Program-made: the position numbers and the translations under genes
Shown here: piece after piece, positions 33,977 to 42,486 of the stretch
How the letters are laid out: each line of letters starts with the position of its first letter
How positions within the stretch are numbered: the stretch's first letter is position 1
Assembly: GCA_026125445.1 (NCBI GenBank)
Contig: JAHCLE010000009.1
Span: 1-42,486, forward strand
Source of the DNA: Burkholderiales bacterium
Lineage (GTDB): Bacteria; Pseudomonadota; Gammaproteobacteria; Burkholderiales; Usitatibacteraceae
Length of the DNA stretch: 42,486 nt
Direction: 5' to 3'
The notes under the pieces: model-generated
Seen by the model: the letters and a program-made list of their open reading frames with translations, nothing else
Databases searched by the model: none
Told to the model about the DNA's origin: nothing

Positions 33977-34438
33977 CTACGCCCGGTCGTAGGCTCTCTC
34001 GAGCTCCGCCACGTCGAGCTTCACCATGGTCAACATCGCTTCCATCACCGCCTTCACCTTCGCGGGGTTCCTGTCACGGATCAGCTCCGTGAACCGTCTC
34101 GGGACGATCTGCCAGGAGAGACCGAAGGGATCCTTGATCCAGCCGCATTGCGTGGGTTTCGCTCCTGCCTTCACGAGCTTGTCCCAGTACTCATCCACTT
34201 CGTCCTGGTCCGCGCAGTCCACGTAGAGCGAGACCCCCTCGGAGAAGCTGAAGTACGGACCTCCGTTGTAGCCCATGAAGGGTTGACCGCCAACGACGAA
34301 CTCGGCGGAGCTGACGGGACCGTCCTTGCCCGTGCGGGCGACGTTGCGCACTTCGGAGTCCGGAAACGTCGCGGTGTAGAACTCGATCGCCGCTTCGAGC
34401 TGGTCGTTGAACATGAGGAAAGGCGTCACTTTGTTCAT
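33977..34438 (-). CDS. PhnB-like VOC protein
   Basis: 153 residues. NKVTPFLMFNDQLEAAIEFYTATFPDSEV is the standard opening of the PhnB/3-demethylubiquinone-9-methyltransferase-like VOC family. FMGYNGGPYFSFSEGVSLYVDC and CGWIKDPFGLSWQIVP complete it. Despite the family name these proteins do not methylate ubiquinone; their true role is open. Single gene. Confidence 0.9.
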   Translation of the reverse strand: MNKVTPFLMFNDQLEAAIEFYTATFPDSEVRNVARTGKDGPVSSAEFVVGGQPFMGYNGGPYFSFSEGVSLYVDCADQDEVDEYWDKLVKAGAKPTQCGWIKDPFGLSWQIVPRRFTELIRDRNPAKVKAVMEAMLTMVKLDVAELERAYDRA

Positions 34439-34492
34439 GGGACTGTCTCCTCCGTGAAGGCGATGCTCTTCGCCGCCCGCTGCAATCCGTTG

Positions 34493-35053
34493 TCAGTCGC
34501 TCGCGCGCCGGTAGTGCATGGCCACCGAGCCGTTGCGGAGCGGCGTCGCGGAGACCCGCTCGAGCCGTCGCGTTGCGGGCAGCCCGCCCTGGTAAAGGGT
34601 GGGGCCGTGACCGGCGATCCTGGGGTGGACGAGGAACCTGTACTCGTCGATCAGGGCCAGCCGGTCCAGCTCGGTCGCGAGCTTGCCGCTACCGAGGAGC
34701 ACGCCGGCAGGGGTCGCGTCCTTGAGCTTCTGCACGCCCGTGCGCAGGTCACCTTCGATGTGGTGGCTGTTGCTCCAGGGGAAGTGCGTTCGCGTCGACG
34801 ACACCACGTACTTCGGCTTGGCCTCCAGCTTGACCGCCCACTCGCGCATCGCCGGCGGCGCCTCCTCCTGGCCGCGGGCGACTGCCGGCCAGTAGCCCTC
34901 CATCATCTCGTAGGTGACGCGGCCCCACAGCATCGCCCCTGCCTCGTCCATGAGGCGGGTGAAGAAGGCGTGCGTCTCGTCGTCGGCGATCCCCTCCCGG
35001 TGGTCGACGCAACCGTCGAGGGTGACGTTGATGCCGAAGGTCAGGAGTCCCAT
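34493..35053 (-). CDS. dihydrofolate-reductase-like protein (RibD C-terminal domain family)
   Basis: 186 residues from the ATG at 35053; a GTG at 35086 is less likely. FGINVTLDGCVDH, MLWGRVTYEMMEGYWP and LLGSGKLATELDRLALIDEYRFLVHPRIAGHG are the NADPH- and substrate-binding blocks of the RibD-C/YwjB-like reductases. It is probably an NADPH-dependent reductase of a pteridine-like or other substrate, and often lies near PhnB-like genes, as here. Confidence 0.88.
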   Translation of the reverse strand: MGLLTFGINVTLDGCVDHREGIADDETHAFFTRLMDEAGAMLWGRVTYEMMEGYWPAVARGQEEAPPAMREWAVKLEAKPKYVVSSTRTHFPWSNSHHIEGDLRTGVQKLKDATPAGVLLGSGKLATELDRLALIDEYRFLVHPRIAGHGPTLYQGGLPATRRLERVSATPLRNGSVAMHYRRASD

Positions 35054-35209
35054 GGCGACGAGTCTGGTCGGTGTCGGGTGGACCACTGGGCTGTCCGTTG
35101 TCGACGAACCTCTCCTGGCGGCTGACGATCGAGCCGGGCGGCCCGGCGCGATGCCTCGGCCGCGGGCAGGCGCGGCCCCCGATGTCTACCGGGCCGCTCG
35201 AACGCGTAG

Positions 35210-35467
35210 TCAGATGTCTCGTTCAATCCCATCACGGGTTCCGAACTTGTCGCTCAGCCACTGAACCGAGGTCTTGGCATCGCCGAGTGCGGCTGCCTCA
35301 CTCGCATGGATCCGAGTACCGTATCGCTGAAGGGAGAACCACCCGCGCAAGTCTTCGTGATCTCTCCGGAATTCCTCGAACCCGAATGTGCCGTCGTCAC
35401 GCTCAAAGACATCGATGCAATGATCGCCGGTCTCGTTGTTGAAGGATGCGATGACTCGACCTGGCAC
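35210..35467 (-). CDS. small hypothetical protein
   Basis: 85 residues from a GTG with GGAAG 4 bases upstream. The sequence FNNETGDHCIDVFERDDGTFGFEEFRRD looks like a compact beta-rich domain, followed by a helix DAKTSVQWLSDKF. No named family recognised. Base composition is less GC-rich than nearby genes. The frame is open further upstream but offers no ATG. The 190 bases up to 35657 hold no other gene I can support. Confidence 0.55.
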   Translation of the reverse strand: MPGRVIASFNNETGDHCIDVFERDDGTFGFEEFRRDHEDLRGWFSLQRYGTRIHASEAAALGDAKTSVQWLSDKFGTRDGIERDI

Positions 35468-35657
35468 GATGCTTCCGACGGGACGTCCGACGATAAATGG
35501 TTTGACAGGTGTTATCCGGATCCGATGCCACGCTATCCTGCATTTTGTCTCCCCGAGCAGGCGTGGTCAACCGCAACATGCTGAATAGATGGGCTAAATT
35601 GGCCTGCGCGCCACCAAGGGCATGGGCGCGATGGGCGGAACCGCGGGTGATGTCTCG

Positions 35658-36872
35658 CTATCCCCGCCCTCGGGCGAGGTAAGGACCTTCGACGAATCGG
35701 AAGGAGACCGCGGCGATTCCCAGCACGAGCGCCACCCACAGGGCGAACGCCGTCAGCGCGCCGAACCCCGGCAGGAAGTAGTTGAAGAGCAGCAGCACCG
35801 GCAGGTGATAGAGATACGCCGAGTAGCTGATCCTGCCCACCCGGGCGAGCGGCCTGTTCGCCACCGACTTCGACAGCCACTCCGAAGGCCACGAGACCAC
35901 CGCCCCGAACGCCACCGCCAGCACCACCGGGAAGGCCGCCCATCCCATCTCCCCCAGGAAGGCCGTCCCGTTGCGCAGGATGGCGAAGAGCGCGAGGACC
36001 GCAAGCGTGAACACGGCCACCGGCACCCCCTGCGCCAATCCGCGGCCCGGCCTGTTCCGCCGCAGCATCCAGGCCCGGCCCGCCAGGATCCCCAGCGCGA
36101 AGTGCAGCGACCACGCCGGAAGCTGCGTGGCGATGAGGTGTCGCACTTCCTTCTCCGTCACCCCGGCCTTCGCCCCCAGCTTCAGGTAAAGCCGCGCGAG
36201 GAAGTCGAGGTCGTGCCACGCGAGCCACCGCCACCCGGCCGCGATCACGAAGGCCGCCACGAGGCTTCGCCAAGGCCAGCGCACGAAAAGCGGTGCGACG
36301 AGGGGCAGCAGCAGGTAGTACTGCATCTCGATCGCGAGCGTCCACAGCGCCCCGTTCACGGTCATCGAGGACGACGTGAGCGGCGAGGTGTAGTGGAGAA
36401 ACAGGAAGTGCGCCCCGAGATTTCCCGCCACGAACGGCGTGGACTGCATCCAGATCTTCGGCAGCAGGATCGGCAACACGACGAAGAACAGGAACACGAG
36501 CTGCACGTAGTACGCGGGCAGGATCCTCCTCGCGCGCCGGGCATAGAACGACCGCCAGTCGGGAGGGGGCAGCCCCGCATCCGCGTGCCGGAACCAGGGC
36601 AGGGTGAGGAGAAATCCCGTGATGAGGAAGAAGAGGTCCACGCCCAGGTAGCCGTTGCGCGCGAACGCGTCGAGCGCGGGCCAGTCCTTCAGGAACGCGA
36701 CGAAGGCATCGTCGAACTTGCCGTCCCGCACCACCACGTAGTGGAAGACCATCACCCACAGCACCGCGATGCCGCGCATCCCCTCGATCGCGGGGACGTC
36801 GCCGACCTCGGCACGCACGCTCTCCACGGCCGGGGCGGCGGGCGAAGGCGCGTTGGGATCGGCCGCGCTCAA
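35658..36872 (-). CDS. membrane acyltransferase 3 family protein
   Basis: 404 residues with about ten membrane helices. IEGMRGIAVLWVMVFHYVVV near the N-terminus holds the conserved Arg and His of the family, and NGYLGVDLFFLITGFLL and FYARRARRILPAYY are also typical. It likely O-acylates a surface glycan or lipid. No ATG fits the N-terminus; a TTG at 36872 overlaps the upstream stop as TTGA and is the probable start. The very long frame that continues upstream is antisense to other genes. Confidence 0.88.
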   Translation of the reverse strand: MSAADPNAPSPAAPAVESVRAEVGDVPAIEGMRGIAVLWVMVFHYVVVRDGKFDDAFVAFLKDWPALDAFARNGYLGVDLFFLITGFLLTLPWFRHADAGLPPPDWRSFYARRARRILPAYYVQLVFLFFVVLPILLPKIWMQSTPFVAGNLGAHFLFLHYTSPLTSSSMTVNGALWTLAIEMQYYLLLPLVAPLFVRWPWRSLVAAFVIAAGWRWLAWHDLDFLARLYLKLGAKAGVTEKEVRHLIATQLPAWSLHFALGILAGRAWMLRRNRPGRGLAQGVPVAVFTLAVLALFAILRNGTAFLGEMGWAAFPVVLAVAFGAVVSWPSEWLSKSVANRPLARVGRISYSAYLYHLPVLLLFNYFLPGFGALTAFALWVALVLGIAAVSFRFVEGPYLARGRG

Positions 36873-37957
36873 AACCTGAGCCTCTCGGAATAGCCCGTGA
36901 GCTCCAGGTACCCGCGTCCCTTCGCCCCGTTCGGTCCGGCCACGGTGACCGCGCCCTCCCAGTAGAGCGTGCCGGTGGAGTTGCGCGCGTCCATCTCCTG
37001 GTCGTCCATCATCGGGGTCACGCTCCAGGTCTCGCCGGCGAGCTCGAGGGCCATCTCCACGGGCCAGGTCGCTCCCGTGCGCGGCGATCGCCAGGTGCGC
37101 CGCGGGGCGAAGCGTACCTCGTCGTTCGCATAGACGCGCACCTTGCCCTCCCGCCGGAGAGTGGCCGAGGCCCACACGGTGCCGCCCGACTTGTCGCGCA
37201 GCCGAAAGGCCATGAGCGCGCCGCCGCCGTCGAGATTCGTGCCCACCCAGTCCCAGCCCACGGCGTTCTCGGCCAAGAGCTCGCTGGACCACTCGTGGTC
37301 GAGCCACGCCGAGCCCGTCACCGCGACGGCCTGCCCGTCCGCCTTCACCGTGCCCTTCACGTCGAGGTGCGGTTCGCTGTAGTAGCCGCTGGCCTGCGAA
37401 GGCAGCGGCCCCTTGCGGCTGTAGCCCCCGTCCCCCTGCAGCAGCACCGGCTGGGTGGGGGTGAGCACGAGGTCGAAGCTGAACTGCTCGCCGGGAATGC
37501 GCGCCCGGTACGCGCCATTCACGCGCTTGAAGGACCAGTCGTCGATGAAGACGTCGGTGTCGCCCGTGCGCGCCTCCGCCAGCGCCGGGAAGCCGCGGGC
37601 GATTCGCTGGTCGTGGCGGAGCTTGCCGAGCGCGGGGTCGGCCAGCGCCGCGTGCGCGAAGAGCAATTGCCGGGGCGAGAAGCGGCTGGGGTTCGCATCC
37701 GCCGCGTGGTTTCGCAGCCGGAAGAAGGTCACCTGGAAGCCCATCGGTCCCTTCGGCGTCTCCAGGTGGCCGGTGGCGTACCACCACTCGATGCGGTGCT
37801 CGGGGTGGGCGCCGAAATCGGCGGGGAAGGCGAGCTTCATGCCCGGCAGGACCGGCGCGTAATCGGCCGCGCGGGCGAGGAAGGCGATGGCGAAGAGCGC
37901 CAGGAAGCAAGCAGCCCTTCGCACCGTGGCGCCGGGGAAGGGGGTGGGCATCGACAT
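36869..37957 (-). CDS. exported lipocalin-like protein (CrtC/AttH family)
   Basis: 362 residues. A signal peptide (about 14-31) precedes two lipocalin-like barrels characteristic of the carotenoid 1,2-hydratase/AttH family. HRIEWWYATGHLETPKGPMGFQVTFFRL is the diagnostic opening, and TGSAWLDHEWSSELL marks the second half. Whether it is a hydratase or a lipid-binding protein cannot be told; no carotenoid genes are nearby. It is translationally coupled to the acyltransferase gene. Confidence 0.85.
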   Translation of the reverse strand: MSMPTPFPGATVRRAACFLALFAIAFLARAADYAPVLPGMKLAFPADFGAHPEHRIEWWYATGHLETPKGPMGFQVTFFRLRNHAADANPSRFSPRQLLFAHAALADPALGKLRHDQRIARGFPALAEARTGDTDVFIDDWSFKRVNGAYRARIPGEQFSFDLVLTPTQPVLLQGDGGYSRKGPLPSQASGYYSEPHLDVKGTVKADGQAVAVTGSAWLDHEWSSELLAENAVGWDWVGTNLDGGGALMAFRLRDKSGGTVWASATLRREGKVRVYANDEVRFAPRRTWRSPRTGATWPVEMALELAGETWSVTPMMDDQEMDARNSTGTLYWEGAVTVAGPNGAKGRGYLELTGYSERLRF

Positions 37958-38002
37958 TGGCGTTGACTTGGGTCAGGACGGGCAGGGCCGCGCCGACAAT
38001 AC

Positions 38003-38033
38003 CATTACCATACCGGTAGGAATCCACGGAGGG
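38003..38033 (+). promoter_or_regulatory. leader of the ABC operon with TACC repeats and strong ribosome binding site
   Basis: Three TACC units run together and end in the palindrome TACCGGTA (38011-38018). GGAGGG (38028-38033) follows 6 bases before the start codon and fixes the ATG at 38040. The repeats may be an operator; no clean -35/-10 pair was found. Confidence 0.35.
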
Positions 38034-38039
38034 AAAATC

Positions 38040-39038
38040 ATGAAACGACTGGTCGTCGCAACGCTCGCCCTTTTCGCGGCCCTCAACGCGCCCGCGCAGG
38101 ACAAGGCCCTGCTGGACAAGGCCAAGGCCGAAGGCAAGGCCTCGTTCTACGCCAACATCACCGCCGTCGAGCCCATCATGAAGGCGTTCACCGCCGACAC
38201 GGGCGTCACCGGGGAGTACACCCGCATCTCCACGTCGAAGTTCGTCGCCACCGCCATCACCGAGTTCGAGGCGGGCAAGTTCATGGCCGACGTCGTGCAG
38301 GGGCCGGTGCCGGTGCTGGAGATCCTCAAGGAGAAGGGCGTCCTCGCCTCCTACCGCTCGCCGGCCGCCAAGGGCTATCCGGACTGGGCCACCAAGGACG
38401 AGCAGATCACGCTCTTCGGCATCGAGTACGTCGCCCTCGTCTACAACAAGGAGCGGGTCAAGCCCGCCGACGTGCCCACGCGCTACGAGGACCTGGCGCT
38501 GCCCAAGTGGAAGGACAAGATCGTGATGGCGAACCCCGCCAACCACCCCACGACCATCGCCTGGCTCATCGGCCTCAAGGAGAACGTCTTCAAGTCCGAG
38601 GCGGACTGGCGCAAGTTCCTCGATGGCCTCGCCGCCAACAAGCCGATGTTCGTCGCCTCCTTCGGCCCGACCCCGGCGCCGATCGAAAGCGGCGAGAAGC
38701 TCATCGGGATCTCGATGCCCAAGTACATCGTCACCAAGGCGCCGGCGCCGCTCGACTGGGCGAGGATCTCGCCGATGATGGGCACGCCGCGGGCCATCGG
38801 CATTTCCGCCAAGGCCCCGCACCCGAACGCCGCCCGGGCCTTCGTGGACTACTGGCTGTCGGCCAAGTCCATGGGCATCCTCGCCAAGGACGTGGGCGAG
38901 TACGTCCTGGCGCCCGGCGTCTTCCCGCCGATCGCCGGCATCGACAAGGCGAAGGTGATCCCCATCCGCGAGCTCTCGGACGACGAAACCCAGAAGTGGG
39001 GCGCCGAGTTCAAGAAGATCTTCGACATCAGGAAATAG
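38040..39038 (+). CDS. ABC transporter periplasmic substrate-binding protein (iron/2-AEP/thiamine cluster)
   Basis: 332 residues with a signal peptide (about 1-19, ending APAQ). The fold is of the type II binding proteins for ferric ion, thiamine or aminoethylphosphonate: EGKASFYANITA, ADVVQGP, GIEYVALVYNKERV, LPKWKDKIVMANPA and PNAARAFVDYWLS. I do not see the adjacent Tyr pair used by FbpA to hold iron, so iron is not assured. It is the first gene of a three-gene importer; the ATPase follows by 7 bases. Confidence 0.9.
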   Translation: MKRLVVATLALFAALNAPAQDKALLDKAKAEGKASFYANITAVEPIMKAFTADTGVTGEYTRISTSKFVATAITEFEAGKFMADVVQGPVPVLEILKEKGVLASYRSPAAKGYPDWATKDEQITLFGIEYVALVYNKERVKPADVPTRYEDLALPKWKDKIVMANPANHPTTIAWLIGLKENVFKSEADWRKFLDGLAANKPMFVASFGPTPAPIESGEKLIGISMPKYIVTKAPAPLDWARISPMMGTPRAIGISAKAPHPNAARAFVDYWLSAKSMGILAKDVGEYVLAPGVFPPIAGIDKAKVIPIRELSDDETQKWGAEFKKIFDIRK

Positions 39039-39045
39039 GCTGGGC

Positions 39046-40131
39046 ATGGAAATCCGCATCCGGGGGGTGAGCAAGCATTACGTGTCCGAGGGCAAGACGA
39101 TCAAGGCCCTCGACGAGGTGAACCTCACCATCCCGGCGCGGAAGATCTTCACGCTGCTGGGTCCCAGCGGCTGCGGCAAGACGACGCTGCTTCGCTGCAT
39201 CGTGGGGCTGGAGATGCCCGACACCGGCGAGATAAGCATCGGCGACGAGCTGGTGTGGTCCCGCGAGAAGGGCATCTCCGTGCCGCCGGAGAAGCGCGGG
39301 CTGGGCATGGTGTTCCAGACCTACGCCATCTGGCCGCACATGACGGTGTTCGACAACGTGGGCTATCCGCTGCAGGTGCGCGGCGCCCCGCGCGAGGAGG
39401 TCCGCGCCCGCGTGGCCAGGGCGCTCGAGTTCGTCCAGCTCGCGGGCTTCGAGGGGCGCCCGGCGACGCGGCTCTCCGGAGGGCAGCAGCAGCGGGTGGC
39501 GCTCGCCCGGGCGCTGGTGGCCGAGCCGCGCGTCATCCTCTTCGACGAGCCCCTCAGCAACCTCGACGCCAAGCTGCGGGAGGAGACGCGCAAGGAGTTG
39601 CGCGCCTTCCTGGAAAAGCTCCAGATCACGGCCGTCTACGTCACGCACGACCGCGTGGAGGCCCTGGCGCTCTCCGACTCCATCGCCGTGATGCGCGCCG
39701 GGCGCATCGTCGAGACCGGCACGCCCGCGAAGATCTACTTCGACGCCGACGACCGCTTCGTCGCGGACTTCATCGGCCGGGCGAACCTCGTCAACGGCAG
39801 GGTGCGGGGCGAGGAAGGCGGGCTCACCGTGGTGGATTGCCCGCTCGGCGCCATCGCGTGCCAGCGGCGCGAGTTCCCGGCCGGGGGGGAGGCCACCCTG
39901 TGCATCCGGCCCGAATTCATCCACGTCGCCCGCGGCGAGGCGCCGGCCGGGCGCAACGTCGTGAACGGACGCATCGAGTCGCTCACCTTCGTGGGCGAGC
40001 ACTTCGAGACGGAGATCCGGGTCGGCGAGAACACGCTCCTCGCGCGCGTGGACGCGGACGCGAAGTTCGGCGTGGGCGACGCCGTCAGCTTCACCCTGGA
40101 CCCGGCGCACTGCCTGCTGGTCGCGGCCTGA
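39046..40131 (+). CDS. ABC transporter ATP-binding protein
   Basis: 361 residues. Walker A is GPSGCGKTT (39-47), the signature is LSGGQQQR (143-150), Walker B is VILFDEP (163-169), and the switch His is in VTHDRVEAL. A C-terminal TOBE-type regulatory domain (about 250-361) marks the FbpC/PotA group of import ATPases. It powers the adjacent fused permease. Confidence 0.95.
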   Translation: MEIRIRGVSKHYVSEGKTIKALDEVNLTIPARKIFTLLGPSGCGKTTLLRCIVGLEMPDTGEISIGDELVWSREKGISVPPEKRGLGMVFQTYAIWPHMTVFDNVGYPLQVRGAPREEVRARVARALEFVQLAGFEGRPATRLSGGQQQRVALARALVAEPRVILFDEPLSNLDAKLREETRKELRAFLEKLQITAVYVTHDRVEALALSDSIAVMRAGRIVETGTPAKIYFDADDRFVADFIGRANLVNGRVRGEEGGLTVVDCPLGAIACQRREFPAGGEATLCIRPEFIHVARGEAPAGRNVVNGRIESLTFVGEHFETEIRVGENTLLARVDADAKFGVGDAVSFTLDPAHCLLVAA

Positions 40132-40141
40132 GGCCCGGGCC

Positions 40142-41827
40142 GTGAACCAGCCGCGCTCCGCGAAGCTCACCTGGCTTCTCATCGCGATCGTCGGCGCGCT
40201 GACGGTCTGCCCGGTCGTGATGCTGGCGCTGGGGAGCTTCTCCGAGGGCCTCACCGCCTTCGGCGTCTTCACGGTGGACAAGTACGTCGGCGCCTATACC
40301 GACCCGGCCTTCCGCGACGTGATGCTCAACACGGTCGTCTTCGTGGTCTGCTCCTCGGTGCTGTCCACGGTGCTGGCCACCTTCCTCGCCTACCTCAACA
40401 CCCGCACGGACATCCCGTTCAAGTTCCTGTTCGGCATCCTCTCGATCATCCCGATGATGATCCCGCACCTGCTCTTCTCGGTGAGCTGGGCGCTGCTGCT
40501 CAACCCCTCGAACGGGCTGCTCAACCTGGGGCTCAAGGAGGCCTTCGGACTCGAGGAGGCGCCGCTCAACATCTACTCGATGTGGGGGATGATCCTCGTG
40601 GAGGGGCTGCTGGACCTGCCCATCGCCTACCTCATCATCGCGCCGGCCATGGCCTCGTTCGACGTGGCGCTGGAGGAGTCCTCGCGCGTCTCGGGGGCGA
40701 GCGCGTGGAAGACGCTCTTCCGCATCACGCTGCCGGTCCTTCGCCCCGCGATCCTCGCCGCCTTCATTCTAGGCGTCGTTAGGAGCCTCGCCTCGTTCGC
40801 GGTGCCCTCGGTGATCGGCATGCCGGGGCGCGTGCCGGTGCTGGCCACCCACCTCTACGAGATGATCGCGACGGGCTTCGCCACCGACTACGGCAAGGCC
40901 GCCGCGGTGGGCATGAGCGTGCTGGCGGCCTCGGTGACGCTCATCGTCGTGTACCGGGCGCTCACGGCCGAGAGCGAGCGGTTCGTCACCATCGCCGGCC
41001 GCGGGTTCAAGTCCACGGTGATCGAGCTGGGGGCGGCGCGCATGCCGCTCTTCGCGATCGTGGGCGTGCTCTCCTTCGTGCTCATCGTGCTGCCGGTGGC
41101 GGTGCTGCTCTACACCTCCTTCGTGCCCTACTCGATGGTGCCCAGCGCGCGCGCCTTCTCGATGATGACGCTCAAGCACTGGCGCGACGTGCTCGGCGAC
41201 CCGATCTCGATCCTCGCGCTCAAGAACAGCCTCTTCCTCGCTCTCGTGGGGGCGACCCTCGGCGTGGTGCTGTCGGTCTTCGTGGCCTACGTGATCGTGA
41301 AGGTGAAGACGCGCGCGGCGGGGATCCTCGATTCCCTGAGCTACCTCTCGTTCTCCTTCCCCGGCATCGTGATCGGCGTGGGCTTCATGTGGTTCTTCGT
41401 GCAGACGCCGCTCTACTCCACGATCTGGGCGCTGCTCCTGGGCTACATCGCCACCTACCTGCCGTACGGCATCCGGCCGATGTCGAGCGCGTTCATCCAG
41501 ATCCACAGCCACCTGGAGGAGTCGTCGCTCGTGTGCGGGGCGAGTCCCTTCGTCACCCTCAAGCGCGTCATCGTGCCGCTTCTCATCCCGGGCATCGTCT
41601 CGGGGTGGATCCTGCTCGCCTCGATGTTCGTGCGCGAGCTCACGCTCTCCGTGGTGCTCTCCCGGCCTGGTACGGAGGTGCTCGCGGTGCAGATCCTGCG
41701 CTTCAGCGAGGACGGGCTGTGGGGCAAGCTCTCGGCGCTGGGGATCGTGATGATCGCGATCACCACCGCGCTGGTGGTGCTGGCCTCCTGGGTCGGCGGC
41801 CGCTTCAAGACGGCCTGGGGGCGGTAG
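40142..41827 (+). CDS. ABC transporter permease, two domains fused
   Basis: 561 residues with about twelve helices. Two EAA loops that dock the ATPase are present: EESSRVSGASAWKTLFRITLPVLRP in the first half and EESSLVCGASPFVTLKRVIVPLLIP in the second, so both halves of the channel are on one chain as in FbpB-type iron permeases. It starts with GTG 10 bases after the ATPase stop. Its end meets the converging FtsX-like gene after 7 bases. Confidence 0.94.
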   Translation: MNQPRSAKLTWLLIAIVGALTVCPVVMLALGSFSEGLTAFGVFTVDKYVGAYTDPAFRDVMLNTVVFVVCSSVLSTVLATFLAYLNTRTDIPFKFLFGILSIIPMMIPHLLFSVSWALLLNPSNGLLNLGLKEAFGLEEAPLNIYSMWGMILVEGLLDLPIAYLIIAPAMASFDVALEESSRVSGASAWKTLFRITLPVLRPAILAAFILGVVRSLASFAVPSVIGMPGRVPVLATHLYEMIATGFATDYGKAAAVGMSVLAASVTLIVVYRALTAESERFVTIAGRGFKSTVIELGAARMPLFAIVGVLSFVLIVLPVAVLLYTSFVPYSMVPSARAFSMMTLKHWRDVLGDPISILALKNSLFLALVGATLGVVLSVFVAYVIVKVKTRAAGILDSLSYLSFSFPGIVIGVGFMWFFVQTPLYSTIWALLLGYIATYLPYGIRPMSSAFIQIHSHLEESSLVCGASPFVTLKRVIVPLLIPGIVSGWILLASMFVRELTLSVVLSRPGTEVLAVQILRFSEDGLWGKLSALGIVMIAITTALVVLASWVGGRFKTAWGR

Positions 41828-41834
41828 GGCCCGC

Positions 41835-42486
41835 TCAGGCGTCGTCCTTCACCGCCTGCACCGCTTCCTTCGCGACCGCCGCACGGCCGGCGGCCGAGGC
41901 GCCCAGCGCGCAGAGCACGATCACGCTGCCCGAAAGCGCGGCCAGCGCCAGCCACGGCCAGTGGATCGCCATGCCCCAGTGGAAGCTCTGCCGGTTCACC
42001 ACGTGCACCAGCACCACGCTCACCGCCGCCCCGGATGCGAGCCCCAGGACGGCGCCGATGATCCCCGCCGCGCCTCCCTCCAGCGAAAGCAACCTGATGA
42101 CTTCGCCGCGGGTCAGGCCGAGGTGGCGCAGCACCCCGAACTCGCGGCGGCGGGACCACGCGAGGGCCGCGAAGCTGGAGGTGACGCCGGCGAGCGCGAT
42201 GAGGATGGCCGCGGCTTCCAGCGCGTAGGTGGCGGCGAAGGTGCGGTCGAAGATGGCGAGCGCGCGGGCGTGGATGTAGCTCGCGTCGTGCAGCTCCGCC
42301 CCCGGCACCTGGGCCACGATCCTGCCCACCGCGGCCTCCACCGACTTCACATCGGCCCCGGGCGAGAGGTGGATGGCGATGTCGTTCGCAAGCCGGTCAT
42401 TGGCAATGGCCCGGTAGTCCCCCAGGTCCACCAGCAGCGCGCCCCAGGTGCGCGAGTAGTCGCGGAAGACGCCGGCGATGCGGAAG
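41835..42486 (-). CDS. FtsX-like ABC transporter permease, C-terminal part (5' end outside window)
   Basis: About 217 residues are visible, open to the window edge. A periplasmic segment is followed by a helix, then SRRREFGVLRHLGLTRGEVIRLLSLEG, the FtsX-type coupling motif, and two more helices, ending in a short charged tail. It belongs to the MacB/FtsX superfamily that exports or extracts lipids and lipoproteins. The missing upstream half prevents a closer call. Confidence 0.88.
   Translation of the reverse strand, partial: FRIAGVFRDYSRTWGALLVDLGDYRAIANDRLANDIAIHLSPGADVKSVEAAVGRIVAQVPGAELHDASYIHARALAIFDRTFAATYALEAAAILIALAGVTSSFAALAWSRRREFGVLRHLGLTRGEVIRLLSLEGGAAGIIGAVLGLASGAAVSVVLVHVVNRQSFHWGMAIHWPWLALAALSGSVIVLCALGASAAGRAAVAKEAVQAVKDDA

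Noticed and set aside
37963-37976. TTGACTTGGGTCAG as an FNR box or -35 element for the ABC operon
   Set aside because: One arm deviates and no -10 hexamer lies 16-18 bases downstream.
35658-39074. An 1138-codon minus-strand frame spanning the acyltransferase, lipocalin and binding-protein genes
   Set aside because: Only the last 404 codons look like a protein. The rest is antisense or out of frame to genes with signal peptides and clear families.
38040-41827. Firm naming as FbpABC ferric-iron transporter
   Set aside because: The binding protein lacks the adjacent Tyr pair of FbpA. Related clusters carry thiamine, phosphonates or polyamines, so the substrate was left open.

Overview
The window is a GC-rich, gene-dense stretch of bacterial chromosome. 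Gene content points to a proteobacterium, most likely a betaproteobacterium: a DUF1631 protein, a DUF1992 protein, a Tag glycosylase, a group I truncated haemoglobin next to a TetR regulator with a NemR-like operator, a fused-permease ABC operon, and long chains of genes overlapping by ATGA. This taxonomic call is an inference. I saw no rRNA, tRNA, CRISPR array or intact insertion sequence.

Layout. 1-447 is the end of an OmpA-domain protein. 517-2580 is a small accessory patch, visibly less GC-rich, with a degenerate GIY-YIG-like protein, a doubtful small ORF and a class II Fic protein behind a palindrome cluster. 2768-12568 (minus) is a complete A/V-type rotary ATPase operon in the order G/H, C, I, K, F, E, A, B, D, followed by a DUF1631 gene. 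A CRP/FNR-type box lies upstream and a minus-strand terminator follows. 12664-18648 holds an MFS transporter, two methyltransferases (one exported), an AraC regulator, a 52-residue metallothionein-like peptide, a phosphatase-like protein, Tag and a diguanylate cyclase. 18703-23038 (minus) is a tightly coupled five-gene chain: membrane protein, nitronate monooxygenase, TPR protein, a second phosphatase-like protein and an alpha/beta hydrolase. Divergent from it is a membrane protein plus small Xre regulator pair with two matching operators. 23821-25606 (minus) is a mandelate-racemase-like operon. A decayed partial copy of that racemase gene and its upstream region lies at 26643-26827.

27849-28900 is a TetR regulator and truncated haemoglobin pair, each preceded by the same palindrome. 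28875-32073 (minus) encodes a Rieske protein and a single polypeptide joining a quinol-oxidising cytochrome b to a 12-haem cytochrome c. I consider this the most striking system in the window. 32150-35467 holds small enzymes: DUF1992, an NTF2-like protein, a methyltransferase, a PhnB-like VOC protein, a DHFR-like reductase and a small unknown protein. 35658-37957 is a CrtC/AttH-like lipocalin and an acyltransferase. 38040-41827 is a three-gene ABC importer. An FtsX-like permease runs off the right edge.

How the parts may work together. Two bioenergetic machines (a V-type ATPase with an FNR-like box, and a Rieske/cytochrome b/multihaem complex), the haem-binding trHb and the redox enzymes suggest a respiratorily versatile cell that meets low oxygen. 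This is inference from gene content.
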